NCBI GenBank assembly: GCA_009379845.1
Contig: WHSZ01000004.1
Coordinates: forward strand, 62,001 to 126,000
DNA: 64,000 bases
DNA from: Pseudonocardiaceae bacterium
GTDB lineage: Bacteria; Actinomycetota; Actinomycetes; Mycobacteriales; Pseudonocardiaceae
Direction: 5' to 3'
In this document: positions 55,681 through 64,000 of the stretch, in pieces
Numbering within the stretch: position 1 is the first letter of the stretch
Layout of the letters: the number at the start of each line of letters is the position of its first letter
Notes under the pieces: model-generated
The model's database searches: none
The model's input: only the letters and a program-made list of their open reading frames with translations
What the model was told of the DNA's origin: nothing
Position numbers and translations under genes: made by a program

Positions 55681-56706
55681 ATGTCCACGCCACACGCGCG
55701 GTATTCCGTGAAGAACCTGCTCATGGCGCTTGTCGCCGCCGCGATGGCCCTGGTGCTCGCGGCATGCGGGGGGACCGAATCAACCGGGAGCGATGACGCG
55801 ACCTCCGGGGTCAAGATGAGCCACAAGTACGGCTCGACCGAACTACCGAAGAACCCCAAGAAGGTCGTCACGCTCGGGCTCAATGACCAGGATGCCGTGC
55901 TGTCACTGGGTATCAAGCCGGTCGGCGTGGTGGACTGGTTCGGCGAGCGCCCGTACGGAAGCTGGCCATGGACGAAGCAGAAATGGGGCAGCACCAAGCC
56001 CACCATCGTCGGTGAGCGGGATGACTTCAGCATCGAGAAGGTCGCCCAGCTCAAGCCCGATCTGATCATCGCGCAGTACAGCGGCATGACCAAGGACCAG
56101 TACGAGAAGCTGTCCAAGATCGCACCAACCGTGGGGCAGCCTGCCAAGTACCCGGACTACGCGGCGCCATGGCGGGTGATGACCGAGCGAATCGGGCGCG
56201 CGGTTGGCAAGGAAGCCGAAGCCAAGCAGCAGATCGCCGAGGTCGACAAGAAATTCCAGGCGATCCGCAAGCAGCACCCCGAGTACGCCAAACAGACGGT
56301 GGCGGTCGGGGACAGCTTCACACCAGGCGAGTACGCGCTGTTCGCCGCACACGACCCGAAGGTCGAGTTCATGACCGACCTCGGCTTCAAGCCGTCGGAC
56401 CGGATCACCAAGGTTGCCGGGAAGAACAACGCCGCGGAGGTCAGCGCGGAGCGGCTGGATCTGCTCGACGACGCCGACCAGATGGTGTGGCTGCTCTCCG
56501 ACACCGCGGCTGAGAAGCGCATCAAGGCCGACGAGACCTACCAGCGGTCCAGCGTCGCGCGCCAGGGGCGGGATCTGTTCATCCAGTACGAGAACCCGCC
56601 GATCGGTGCCGCGGTGTCCTTCAACACGGTGCTGAGCATCCCGTACGCCATCGACAACATGGCACCGCTTGTCGAGAAGCAGGCGGCGAAGGAACCCGCG
56701 AAGTAG
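55681..56706 (+). CDS. Ferric-siderophore substrate-binding lipoprotein
   Basis: Extracytoplasmic, lipid-anchored binding protein (341 aa) of the FepB/FhuD (TroA-like) type, which delivers ferric siderophore to FecCD permeases. The signal peptide ends in lipobox VLAAC (Cys near residue 29). The periplasmic-binding fold shows [46 protein letters not shown], and a C-terminal [17 protein letters not shown] start with AGGAG upstream. The NRPS gene follows by 49 bp on the same strand, so importer and synthetase are probably one iron-controlled transcript. Confidence 0.92.
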   Translation: MSTPHARYSVKNLLMALVAAAMALVLAACGGTESTGSDDATSGVKMSHKYGSTELPKNPKKVVTLGLNDQDAVLSLGIKPVGVVDWFGERPYGSWPWTKQKWGSTKPTIVGERDDFSIEKVAQLKPDLIIAQYSGMTKDQYEKLSKIAPTVGQPAKYPDYAAPWRVMTERIGRAVGKEAEAKQQIAEVDKKFQAIRKQHPEYAKQTVAVGDSFTPGEYALFAAHDPKVEFMTDLGFKPSDRITKVAGKNNAAEVSAERLDLLDDADQMVWLLSDTAAEKRIKADETYQRSSVARQGRDLFIQYENPPIGAAVSFNTVLSIPYAIDNMAPLVEKQAAKEPAK

Positions 56707-56755
56707 ACCGCAGCCAAGGAGAAGGCCACATCGGCAACGTCGGGGGAGAGCTCGA

Positions 56756-59700
56756 ATGACGCTCGATGGGGAGGGGACCGGACTGCCCCTCACCGCGGCG
56801 CAAGACGGAATCTGGCTGGCCACCCAGATCGAACCGGACAATCCGGTTTACAACATCGCCGGCTGCGTTCAGCTGCACGGGGCCGTCGACGTGGATCGGT
56901 TGGCGGCCGCCGCGCGGCAGGCGGCAGGCGAAGCCGAGTGCCTGCACGTGCGGTTCACCCAGCTCGAAGGGCAACCGCGGCAGGTTCCGGTGGACCCGGT
57001 CGTGGACGTGCCGGTGGTGGATCTGCGGGCCGAGCCCGACCCCCGCGCGGCGGCCGACGAGCGGATGCGGGCCGATCTCCGGCAGGCCGTCGACCTGGAG
57101 CGCGGGCCGCTGCTCGGGCTCGCGGTGTTCCGGCTCGGCGACGATCGGGTGCTGTGGTACATCCGGTGCCACCACATCGTGATCGACGTCTACGGCTTGC
57201 TGCTGGTGGCGAGGCGGGTGGCACACCTGTACGCGACGGGCGAGCCGCCGTGGTCGCACGAGGTGGACAAGCCGTCGTGGGCGCTGACCGAGCTGGTCGA
57301 CGCCGACGCCGAGTACCGCGACTCCGAGCAGCGTGACACCGACCGGGCCTACTGGATGGACCGGCTGGCCGGCGCAACCGAGCCTGCCCGGCTGGTGGAA
57401 CTGCCGGAAGCCACCGGCTCGCGGGTGCGGCGCCGCACGGTCGAGCTTCCCGAGACCGAAAGCAGCGCCATCCGGGACGCCGCGGTTGGCGCGGGCACCA
57501 GGCTGTCCCGGCTGCTGATCGCCGCGGCGGCCGCCTACACCCACCGGCTCACCGGCGCACAGGACGTCGTGCTCGGTGTGCCGGTGACCGCCCGCGCGGA
57601 TCCGCGGCAGCGCGGCGTGCCCGGCATGGCGTCGAACGTGCTACCGCTGCGGGTCGCGGTCCGGCCCGGAATGTCCATGGTCGAACTGATCGACGCGGTG
57701 CGCCTCGGCATCCGGGAGCTCACCGCGCACGGGCGCTACCGAGGCGAGGACTTGGCGCGCGAGCTGGCGCCGTCCGGAGGGCTTCGTGAGTTGTTCGGGC
57801 CCACCGTGAACGTGATGCCGTTCTACGAGCGGCTGTGGTTCGGCGAGCACGAGGCGCACTTCGAACACCTGGCGCTCGGGCCGGTGGGCGATCTGATGAT
57901 CGCGGTGTGCGACCGCCCGGACGGTCAGGGCATCCGGATCGACTTCGACGTGGACGCGTCCGTCTGCGGGCAGGCCGAGCTTGCCGGGCACGAACACCGG
58001 TTCCGGATGCTGCTCGAGGGCATGGTGGCCGATCCGGAGCTGCCGATCGGCCGCATCGATCTGCTGCCGGCCGAACGGCGGCGGGTGCTGCTCGGCGAGC
58101 TCGGGGCCCGCGAGCGGGACGTCGACGAGCAGGACTGGCCGACCCTGTTCGAACGGCAGGCGGCCCGCACGCCGGACGCCGTGGCGGTGGTGTGCGAGCG
58201 GGAACAGCTCAGCTACGCGGAACTGAACGCCGAGGCGAACCGGCTGGCGCGGCTGCTCATGTCGCGCGGGGTTGCCGCCGAGGACGTGGTGGCCGTGGCG
58301 TTGCCACGGTCGGCTCGGCTGGTGGTCGCGCTGCTCGCGGTGCTCAAGGCGGGTGCCGCGTACCTACCGCTCGATCTCGACCACCCGGCGGACCGGCTCG
58401 AGTTCATGCTCACCGACTCCGGTGTCCGGTTGATCCTGACCACCGCCGAGCTGGCCGGCGAGCTGCCGGAGCAACCCGCCCTTGACCGGGTGTCACTTGA
58501 CGACGAGCACGTCGTGGGCGAGCTGGCCACGCTGGACGGCGCGGACCCACCCCGCGAGCCGATCGGCCTGGACCAGGCGGCGTATGTGATCTATACGTCG
58601 GGCTCAACCGGGCGGCCGAAGGGCGTGGTTGTCACGCACGACGGCGTGGGCAGCCTGGTGGCCACCGCGATCGACCGGCTCGGCGTGCACCCCGGCAGCC
58701 GCGTGCTGCAGTTCGCGTCCGTCGGGTTCGACGTGGCCGTGTGGGACCTGTGTATGTCGCTGTGCGTTGGCGGCCGGGTCGTGCTGGTGCCGGCCGAACG
58801 GCGGGTGGCGGGCGAGGAGCTCACCGAGTACCTCGCCGAACACGGGGTCACGCACATGATCCTGCCGCCGTCCCTGGTCGCCGCCCTGCCACCGGACTGC
58901 GAGCTGCCGGATGGCGCGGTGCTCGTGGTGGGCACCGAGACCGTGCCGACCGAGCTGATCGCCCGCTGGGTACCCCGGCTGCGGGTGGTGGTGGCCTACG
59001 GGCTGACCGAGGCCACCGTCAACTCGACGCTGTGGCTCGCCGAGCCGGGCTGGCACGGGCCGGCGCCGATCGGCGTGCCGGACCCGAACACCCGCTGCTA
59101 CGTGCTGGACGGGGCGCTGCGCCCGGTCGACGTGGGGGTGGAAGGCGAGCTGTACGTCGCGGGGCGTGGTCTCGCCCGCGGCTACGCCGGCCGAGGAGCG
59201 CTGAGCGCGGAACGGTTCGTCGCGGATCCTTACGGCCAGCCGGGGGAGCGGATGTACCGCACTGGGGATCGGGTGCGGTGGCGCGCGGACGGCTCGCTCG
59301 ATTTCCTCGGCAGGACCGATCACCAGGTCAAGGTGCGCGGCTACCGCATCGAACCCGGCGAGATCGAGTCGGTGCTCACCGGGCACGAATCGGTGGCGCG
59401 GGCGACGGTCGTGCCGCACGAGGTGCGGCCGGGGGACCGGCGACTGGTCGCCTACGTGGTGCCGGAAGTGGGCGCGTCGCAGCGAGACGAGGCCACCGAA
59501 CGGCGCCAGGCTTGGCAGTGGAAGAACCTGCACGAGCTGCTGTACGCCGCGGCCGGCTCGGAGCCGTTCGACGAGGGCTTCGCGGGCTGGAACAGCAGCT
59601 ACGACGGCGAACCGATCCCGCTCGAGGAGATGCGGGCGTGGCGAGCGGCCACCGTGGAGCGCATCCGCGAGCTGCGGCCGAGCCGGGTGCTGGAGATCGG

Positions 59701-62700
59701 CGTCGGCAGCGGCCTGATCCTGTCCAAGATCGCGTATGACTGCGCGAGCTACTGGGGCACCGACCTGTCCGAGGAGGCGATCGAGTCGCTGCGGCGCCGC
59801 GTCGCGGGGATCGACGAGCTCGCCGAGCGGGTGCGGTTGCGCGCCCAGCCCGCGGACGACGTGGCCGGCCTGCCGGAAGGCCACTTCGACACGGTGATCA
59901 TCAACTCGGTGGTGCAGTACTTCCCGAGCGTGGACTACCTCAGCAGGGTGCTGCGCAACGCGGTGCGGCTGCTCGCGCCGGGCGGCGCGGTGTTCGTCGG
60001 CGACGTGCGGAACCTGCGGCTGCTGCGTTGCCTGCGGGCTGGGGCGGCCGGCGAGGCGGCCAGCCGGGCCGACGTGGACGCCGCGGTGGCCTGGGAAGGC
60101 GAGCTGCTCCTCGACCCGGACTTCTTCCCCGCGCTGGCCCGTAGCACGCCGGAGATCGGCGGCGTCGACCTGCGGATCAAGCGCGCGCGGGAGCACAACG
60201 AGCTCAGCCGCTACCGCTACGACGTGGTGCTGCGCACCCAGCGGCGGGAGCAAGAACACGATCCGCCCACGCTGCGCTGGGGAGCGGACCTGGACGGGCT
60301 GGACGCGCTCGCCGAACGGCTGGCCGAGCGACCAGCGCGGCTGCGGATCACCGGCGTGCCGAACGCTCGCCTCGCCCCGGACCTGGCCGCGCTGGCCTCG
60401 CTCGACGGGCAGCCGGAGCCCGACCCGACGGCGATGGTGGATCCGGAAGAGCTGCACGAACTCGGCACGGAACTCGGCTACCGGGTGGCCACGACGTGGT
60501 CGGCCAGCGGCACGGGCGGCAGCGTGGACGTGGAATTCGGCGAGGCCGAACCGGCGCGGAGCTACCGGCCGGGCGACGACTCCCGGCCGTTGCACGGCTA
60601 CGCCAACGCACCGGCGGTGTTCCGGGACGTCTCCGCGTTGATGAAGGAGCTGCGGGCGCACGCGGAACGGTCGCTGCCCGGCTACATGGTGCCCACCGCG
60701 TTCGTGCCGCTTAGCCGGCTGCCGCTGATGCCGAACGGCAAGCTCGACCGGGCCGCGCTGCCGGCCCCGGACCTCGGTGCGGGCGCCACCGGCCGCCCTC
60801 CGCGCGGCCCACGCGAGGAACTGCTGTGCGGGCTGTGCGCGGAGGTGCTCGACCTGCCGTCGGTGGGCATCGACGACGACTTCTTCATGCTCGGCGGGGA
60901 CAGCATCCTCGCCATCCGGCTGGTGACAAGTGCGGCCAAGCACGAGCTGGTGCTCAAACCACGGCACGTGTTCGAGCACCGGACCGTCGAGGAACTCGCC
61001 AGGGTGGCGCAGGCCCGCTCGGCGCCCGCCGAGCGGACGGCCGGCCCCACGGTGCACGTCGAGCCCGGCGAGCTCGAGGGTTTCGGCGACGTCGAGGACG
61101 TGCTGCCGGTCACCCCGCTGCAGGAAGGCTTCTTCTTCCACGCGCAGTTCGACCGCGCCGCACGGGACGTCTACACCATCCAGGAGGCGTTCGATCTCGC
61201 TGGGCCGGTGGACGCCGCCGCGCTGCGCCGCGCCACCCAGGACTTGCTCGATCGGCACGCTTCGCTGCGCTCCGGGTTCCGGCAACGGGCGAACGGTCAG
61301 GTGATCCAGGTCGTGGCGGCGCGGGCCAGCCTGCCGTGGCGCGACGTCGAACTGTCCGATGTGGACGAGGCAGCCGGGCTCGCCGCGATCGCGGAGGAAG
61401 ACCGGGCGCGGCGGTTCGAGCTGGACGACCCGCCACTGCTGCGGGCAACCCTCATCCGGCTGGATGCGCGGCGGCACCGGTTGCTGTTCACGTTCCACCA
61501 CATCGTCGCGGACGGCTGGTCGGTGACGATCATGCTCCGCGAGTTGCTCGCCCGGTACGCGCCGGACGGGAACCCAGCCGAGTTGCCAGCCACCAGCAGC
61601 CGCCGCGACTACCTCGGGTGCCTCGCCGATCGAGACGACGACGCCGCGCGCCGCGCGTGGCGGGAGGCGCTGGACGGGCTCGAGGAACCCACCCGGCTCC
61701 TCGAGCCGTCCCGCGGCGAGATGCTGCCGGACAAGCTGCACGTCCGGCTGCCGGAACGGGCCACAACGGATCTCGCCGCACGGGCACGGGAGCACGGTCT
61801 GACGCTGGGCACCGTGCTGCACGGGGCGTGGGGGCTGCTGCTCGGCAGGCTCGCCGGCCGCTCGGACGTGGTGTTCGGCACCACCGTGTCCGGCCGGGGC
61901 GCCGAGGTGGACGGCATCGAGCGCGCTGTCGGCCTTTTCATCAACACGCTGCCGCTGCGGCTCCGCTGGTCCCCAAGCGAGTCCATTGTGGACACGTTGG
62001 GGCGGTTGCAGCGGGAGCAGTCCGCGCTGCTCGATCACCAGCATCTCGGGCTCGGGGAACTGCAGCGGCTCGCCGGATCGCAAGGCGAGCTGTTCGATTC
62101 GCTGGTCGTGGTTGAGAACTACCCGCGCGATGAGCAACTGCGTGATCCGGCCGGAACGCTGCGGATCACGGACGTCGAGGTGATCGACGCGGTGCACTAC
62201 CCGGTCGCGCTGATCGTGACCCCAGGGGCGAGCATCGAGTTCACCCTGAAATACGACGCCGCCCGGCTGGACGGCGCGGCTGCGCAGCGGCTCGCCGACC
62301 GGTTCGTGCGGGTGCTGGATGCGATGATCGCCGAGCCGGCCCGTAGCGTCGCCGGGATCGACCTGCTGTCCAGCCACGAGCATCACGAGCTGGACGAGCT
62401 GAACGCGACCGCACATGCGGTGCCGGAAACCACGCTGCTGCAAGCGTTCGACGCCCAGGTGGCACGCGCGCCGGAGGCCACCGCCGTGGTGTCCGAAGAC
62501 GACACGCTGAGCTACGCGGTGCTGGATCGCCGTGCTGAGGCGCTGGCCGGCCGGCTGCGGGCAAGGGGAGCGGGACCCGAGGAGATCGTGGCGGTCGCGG
62601 TGCCCCGGTCGGCGGAGCTGATGGTGGCGCTGCTCGGTGTGCTGAAATCCGGCGCGGCTTACCTGCCGCTTGACCTCGACTATCCGGCCGAGCGGTTGGA

Positions 62701-64000
62701 GTTCATGCTCACCGACTCGGGCGCGCGCACCGTGCTGACCACCGTGCCGGACCGGCTGCCGAGGGTGCAGGGCGTCGAGCGACTCGCCGTGCACGGACCG
62801 GACGAGGCCGCTCCGGCCGAACCGCGGCCGGCCGGGCCGGACAACGCGGCGTACCTGATCTACACGTCGGGTTCCACCGGGCGGCCCAAGGGCGTGCTTG
62901 TCAGCCACCGCGCGATCGTGAACCGGCTGGACTGGATGCAGGGCCAGTTCCCGCTGCGGGCGGACGATCGCGTGCTGCAGAAGACACCCGCCAGCTTCGA
63001 TGTGTCGGTCTGGGAGTTCTTCTGGGCGCTGCGGGAGGGCGCCGCCGTGGTGCTCGCCCGCCCGGACGGGCACCGCGACCCCGGTTACCTGGCCGGCCTG
63101 ATCCGCGACGAGCACGTCACCACCATGCACTTCGTGCCATCCATGCTGGAGGCGTTCCTGCGCACCGACGAGGTCGCCGGCAACGCCCGCTGGGCGGCGA
63201 GCCTGCGACGGGTGTTCTGCAGCGGCGAGGCGCTGACCGGCGACGCCGCCGCCCGCTGGCTGGCGCTGACCGGCGTGCAGCCGCACAACCTGTACGGCCC
63301 AACCGAAGCGGCCGTGGACGTCACGTGGTGGCGGTACGACGGCGGCGACGAGGCCGGGGTGCCGATCGGCCTGCCGGTGTGGAACACCCGGCTGTACGTG
63401 CTGGACTCCTGCCTGCGGCCGGTACCGGCCGGGGTTGCGGGCGAGCTGTACCTGGCCGGCGTGCAACTGGCCCGCGGCTACCACGACCGGGCCGGGCTGA
63501 CCGCCGAACGTTTCGTCGCGGATCCGTTCGGCGCACCCGGCGAGCGGATGTACCGCACCGGCGACCTGGTCAGCCGCCGCCCGGACGGTGCCGTGGACTA
63601 CCTCGGCCGCACCGATCACCAGGTGAAGATCCGCGGGAACCGGGTGGAACTCGGCGAGATCGAGGCGGCGCTGCGCGGCGAGCCAGGCGTGGGGCGCGCG
63701 GTCGTCGTCGCGCGGCACGGGAAGCTGATCGGCTACCTGGTCCCGGCGTCCGGGGCCCGGCTGGAACCCGACGCGTTGCGCGCGGTGGTGGCGGCTCGCC
63801 TGCCGGACCCGATGCTGCCGAGCGCGTTCGTGGTGCTCGACGACCTGCCGTTGACGCCGAGCGGCAAGCTGGACCGGGCGACGCTGCCGGACCCCGACGA
63901 GGGGTCGAGCGCGCCCGCGCGGGCGGCGACCAACGAGCGGGAGCGGATGCTGTGCGAGGTCTTCGCCGCCGTGCTCGAGCGCCCCGAGGTCGGCGTGCAC
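56756..64000 (+). CDS. Nonribosomal peptide synthetase, siderophore type (3' end cut by window)
   Basis: Giant cytosolic assembly-line enzyme, open from ATG 56756 (GGGGGAGAG upstream) to the window edge: 2415 residues without a stop. Order read by hand: C1 (about 8-450; HH at 139-140, HHIVIDV), A1 (about 460-900; [52 protein letters not shown]), an embedded methyltransferase between A8 and A10 (about 910-1200; SAM loop VLEIGVGSG), A1 C-terminus (MPNGKLDR), T1 (S1383 in LGGDSI), C2 (about 1440-1870; HH 1581-1582, HHIVADGWS), A2 (about 1890-2375) and T2 (truncated). A2's ten specificity residues read DVWHFSLVDK, the serine code; A1's read DVWIVGAVNK. C1 resembles the first C domain of DhbF/EntF-like and hydroxamate siderophore synthetases. 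No TE, MbtH or ornithine hydroxylase gene is in view. Confidence 0.93.
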   Translation, partial: MTLDGEGTGLPLTAAQDGIWLATQIEPDNPVYNIAGCVQLHGAVDVDRLAAAARQAAGEAECLHVRFTQLEGQPRQVPVDPVVDVPVVDLRAEPDPRAAADERMRADLRQAVDLERGPLLGLAVFRLGDDRVLWYIRCHHIVIDVYGLLLVARRVAHLYATGEPPWSHEVDKPSWALTELVDADAEYRDSEQRDTDRAYWMDRLAGATEPARLVELPEATGSRVRRRTVELPETESSAIRDAAVGAGTRLSRLLIAAAAAYTHRLTGAQDVVLGVPVTARADPRQRGVPGMASNVLPLRVAVRPGMSMVELIDAVRLGIRELTAHGRYRGEDLARELAPSGGLRELFGPTVNVMPFYERLWFGEHEAHFEHLALGPVGDLMIAVCDRPDGQGIRIDFDVDASVCGQAELAGHEHRFRMLLEGMVADPELPIGRIDLLPAERRRVLLGELGARERDVDEQDWPTLFERQAARTPDAVAVVCEREQLSYAELNAEANRLARLLMSRGVAAEDVVAVALPRSARLVVALLAVLKAGAAYLPLDLDHPADRLEFMLTDSGVRLILTTAELAGELPEQPALDRVSLDDEHVVGELATLDGADPPREPIGLDQAAYVIYTSGSTGRPKGVVVTHDGVGSLVATAIDRLGVHPGSRVLQFASVGFDVAVWDLCMSLCVGGRVVLVPAERRVAGEELTEYLAEHGVTHMILPPSLVAALPPDCELPDGAVLVVGTETVPTELIARWVPRLRVVVAYGLTEATVNSTLWLAEPGWHGPAPIGVPDPNTRCYVLDGALRPVDVGVEGELYVAGRGLARGYAGRGALSAERFVADPYGQPGERMYRTGDRVRWRADGSLDFLGRTDHQVKVRGYRIEPGEIESVLTGHESVARATVVPHEVRPGDRRLVAYVVPEVGASQRDEATERRQAWQWKNLHELLYAAAGSEPFDEGFAGWNSSYDGEPIPLEEMRAWRAATVERIRELRPSRVLEIGVGSGLILSKIAYDCASYWGTDLSEEAIESLRRRVAGIDELAERVRLRAQPADDVAGLPEGHFDTVIINSVVQYFPSVDYLSRVLRNAVRLLAPGGAVFVGDVRNLRLLRCLRAGAAGEAASRADVDAAVAWEGELLLDPDFFPALARSTPEIGGVDLRIKRAREHNELSRYRYDVVLRTQRREQEHDPPTLRWGADLDGLDALAERLAERPARLRITGVPNARLAPDLAALASLDGQPEPDPTAMVDPEELHELGTELGYRVATTWSASGTGGSVDVEFGEAEPARSYRPGDDSRPLHGYANAPAVFRDVSALMKELRAHAERSLPGYMVPTAFVPLSRLPLMPNGKLDRAALPAPDLGAGATGRPPRGPREELLCGLCAEVLDLPSVGIDDDFFMLGGDSILAIRLVTSAAKHELVLKPRHVFEHRTVEELARVAQARSAPAERTAGPTVHVEPGELEGFGDVEDVLPVTPLQEGFFFHAQFDRAARDVYTIQEAFDLAGPVDAAALRRATQDLLDRHASLRSGFRQRANGQVIQVVAARASLPWRDVELSDVDEAAGLAAIAEEDRARRFELDDPPLLRATLIRLDARRHRLLFTFHHIVADGWSVTIMLRELLARYAPDGNPAELPATSSRRDYLGCLADRDDDAARRAWREALDGLEEPTRLLEPSRGEMLPDKLHVRLPERATTDLAARAREHGLTLGTVLHGAWGLLLGRLAGRSDVVFGTTVSGRGAEVDGIERAVGLFINTLPLRLRWSPSESIVDTLGRLQREQSALLDHQHLGLGELQRLAGSQGELFDSLVVVENYPRDEQLRDPAGTLRITDVEVIDAVHYPVALIVTPGASIEFTLKYDAARLDGAAAQRLADRFVRVLDAMIAEPARSVAGIDLLSSHEHHELDELNATAHAVPETTLLQAFDAQVARAPEATAVVSEDDTLSYAVLDRRAEALAGRLRARGAGPEEIVAVAVPRSAELMVALLGVLKSGAAYLPLDLDYPAERLEFMLTDSGARTVLTTVPDRLPRVQGVERLAVHGPDEAAPAEPRPAGPDNAAYLIYTSGSTGRPKGVLVSHRAIVNRLDWMQGQFPLRADDRVLQKTPASFDVSVWEFFWALREGAAVVLARPDGHRDPGYLAGLIRDEHVTTMHFVPSMLEAFLRTDEVAGNARWAASLRRVFCSGEALTGDAAARWLALTGVQPHNLYGPTEAAVDVTWWRYDGGDEAGVPIGLPVWNTRLYVLDSCLRPVPAGVAGELYLAGVQLARGYHDRAGLTAERFVADPFGAPGERMYRTGDLVSRRPDGAVDYLGRTDHQVKIRGNRVELGEIEAALRGEPGVGRAVVVARHGKLIGYLVPASGARLEPDALRAVVAARLPDPMLPSAFVVLDDLPLTPSGKLDRATLPDPDEGSSAPARAATNERERMLCEVFAAVLERPEVGVH

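Noticed and set aside
58604..64000. Minus-strand open frame of about 1798 codons opposite the NRPS
   Set aside because: It is Arg/Gln/His-rich with no domain, and the plus strand in the same place encodes ordered NRPS motifs without a stop. It is a high-GC shadow.

Overview
The window is a high-GC, densely coded chromosomal segment of an actinobacterium, most likely of the family Pseudonocardiaceae (Amycolatopsis/Saccharopolyspora type). This rests on the GC-rich third codon positions, frequent GTG/TTG starts, a SufBDCSU-type SUF operon led by SufR, an MptB-like mannosyltransferase, a DevR/DevS (DosR/DosS) pair, an acVLRF1 protein, IdeR-like iron boxes and a B12 riboswitch in front of metE. 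The left half keeps the gene order of the Mycobacterium tuberculosis Rv1451-Rv1473A region (ctaB, qor, ctaA, ABC pair, mptB, sufR-sufB-sufD-sufC-sufS-sufU-sufT, ABC-F, small HTH protein). I recall that order from memory and did not compute it. No tRNA, rRNA, CRISPR array, insertion sequence or prophage is visible.

Layout. 0-9.3 kb: heme O synthase, an FKBP lipoprotein, quinone oxidoreductase, an LLM-class oxidoreductase, a 100-aa orphan protein overlapping an ATP-grasp gene, heme A synthase, an ABC-2 exporter pair and MptB. 9.3-15.6 kb: the complete SUF iron-sulfur assembly operon, with a palindrome over the sufR start. 15.7-22.5 kb: a degenerate EAL-CBS-GGDEF protein, a lone lycopene cyclase, dGTPase coupled to an acVLRF1 peptidyl-tRNA hydrolase, and a sodium:solute symporter coupled to a YtcJ-like amidohydrolase. 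24.5-34.4 kb: ABC-F ATPase, small HTH protein, GT87-like membrane protein, MgtC-like protein, LCP cell-wall ligase, Bcp peroxiredoxin, degenerate PAS-GGDEF-EAL protein and a P450.

34.5-44.6 kb: cobalamin riboswitch plus metE, an MpaB-like protein with a TetR regulator, an aromatic amino-acid decarboxylase, a DUF222/HNH nuclease gene, a 581-bp repeat-rich non-coding stretch, and an XRE-cupin regulator divergent from a Pat-like acetyltransferase and an MFS carrier. 44.6-52 kb: a redox/hypoxia neighbourhood with a FadD36-like acyl-CoA synthetase, two tandem universal stress proteins, a DevR-type response regulator, a DevS-type GAF-GAF kinase that keeps the heme histidine, an Rv1733c-like membrane protein and a NUDIX hydrolase.

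52-64 kb: a MsiK/UgpC-like sugar-importer ATPase, then a siderophore locus. Two FecCD permeases diverge from a siderophore-binding lipoprotein across 247 bp that hold three IdeR/DtxR-like boxes. The lipoprotein gene is followed at once by a giant NRPS gene that runs off the right edge: C-A(with embedded methyltransferase)-T-C-A-T(partial). My hand reading of the second adenylation domain gives the serine code DVWHFSLVDK. The first gives DVWIVGAVNK, which I cannot assign. This siderophore locus is the best candidate for new chemistry in the window.
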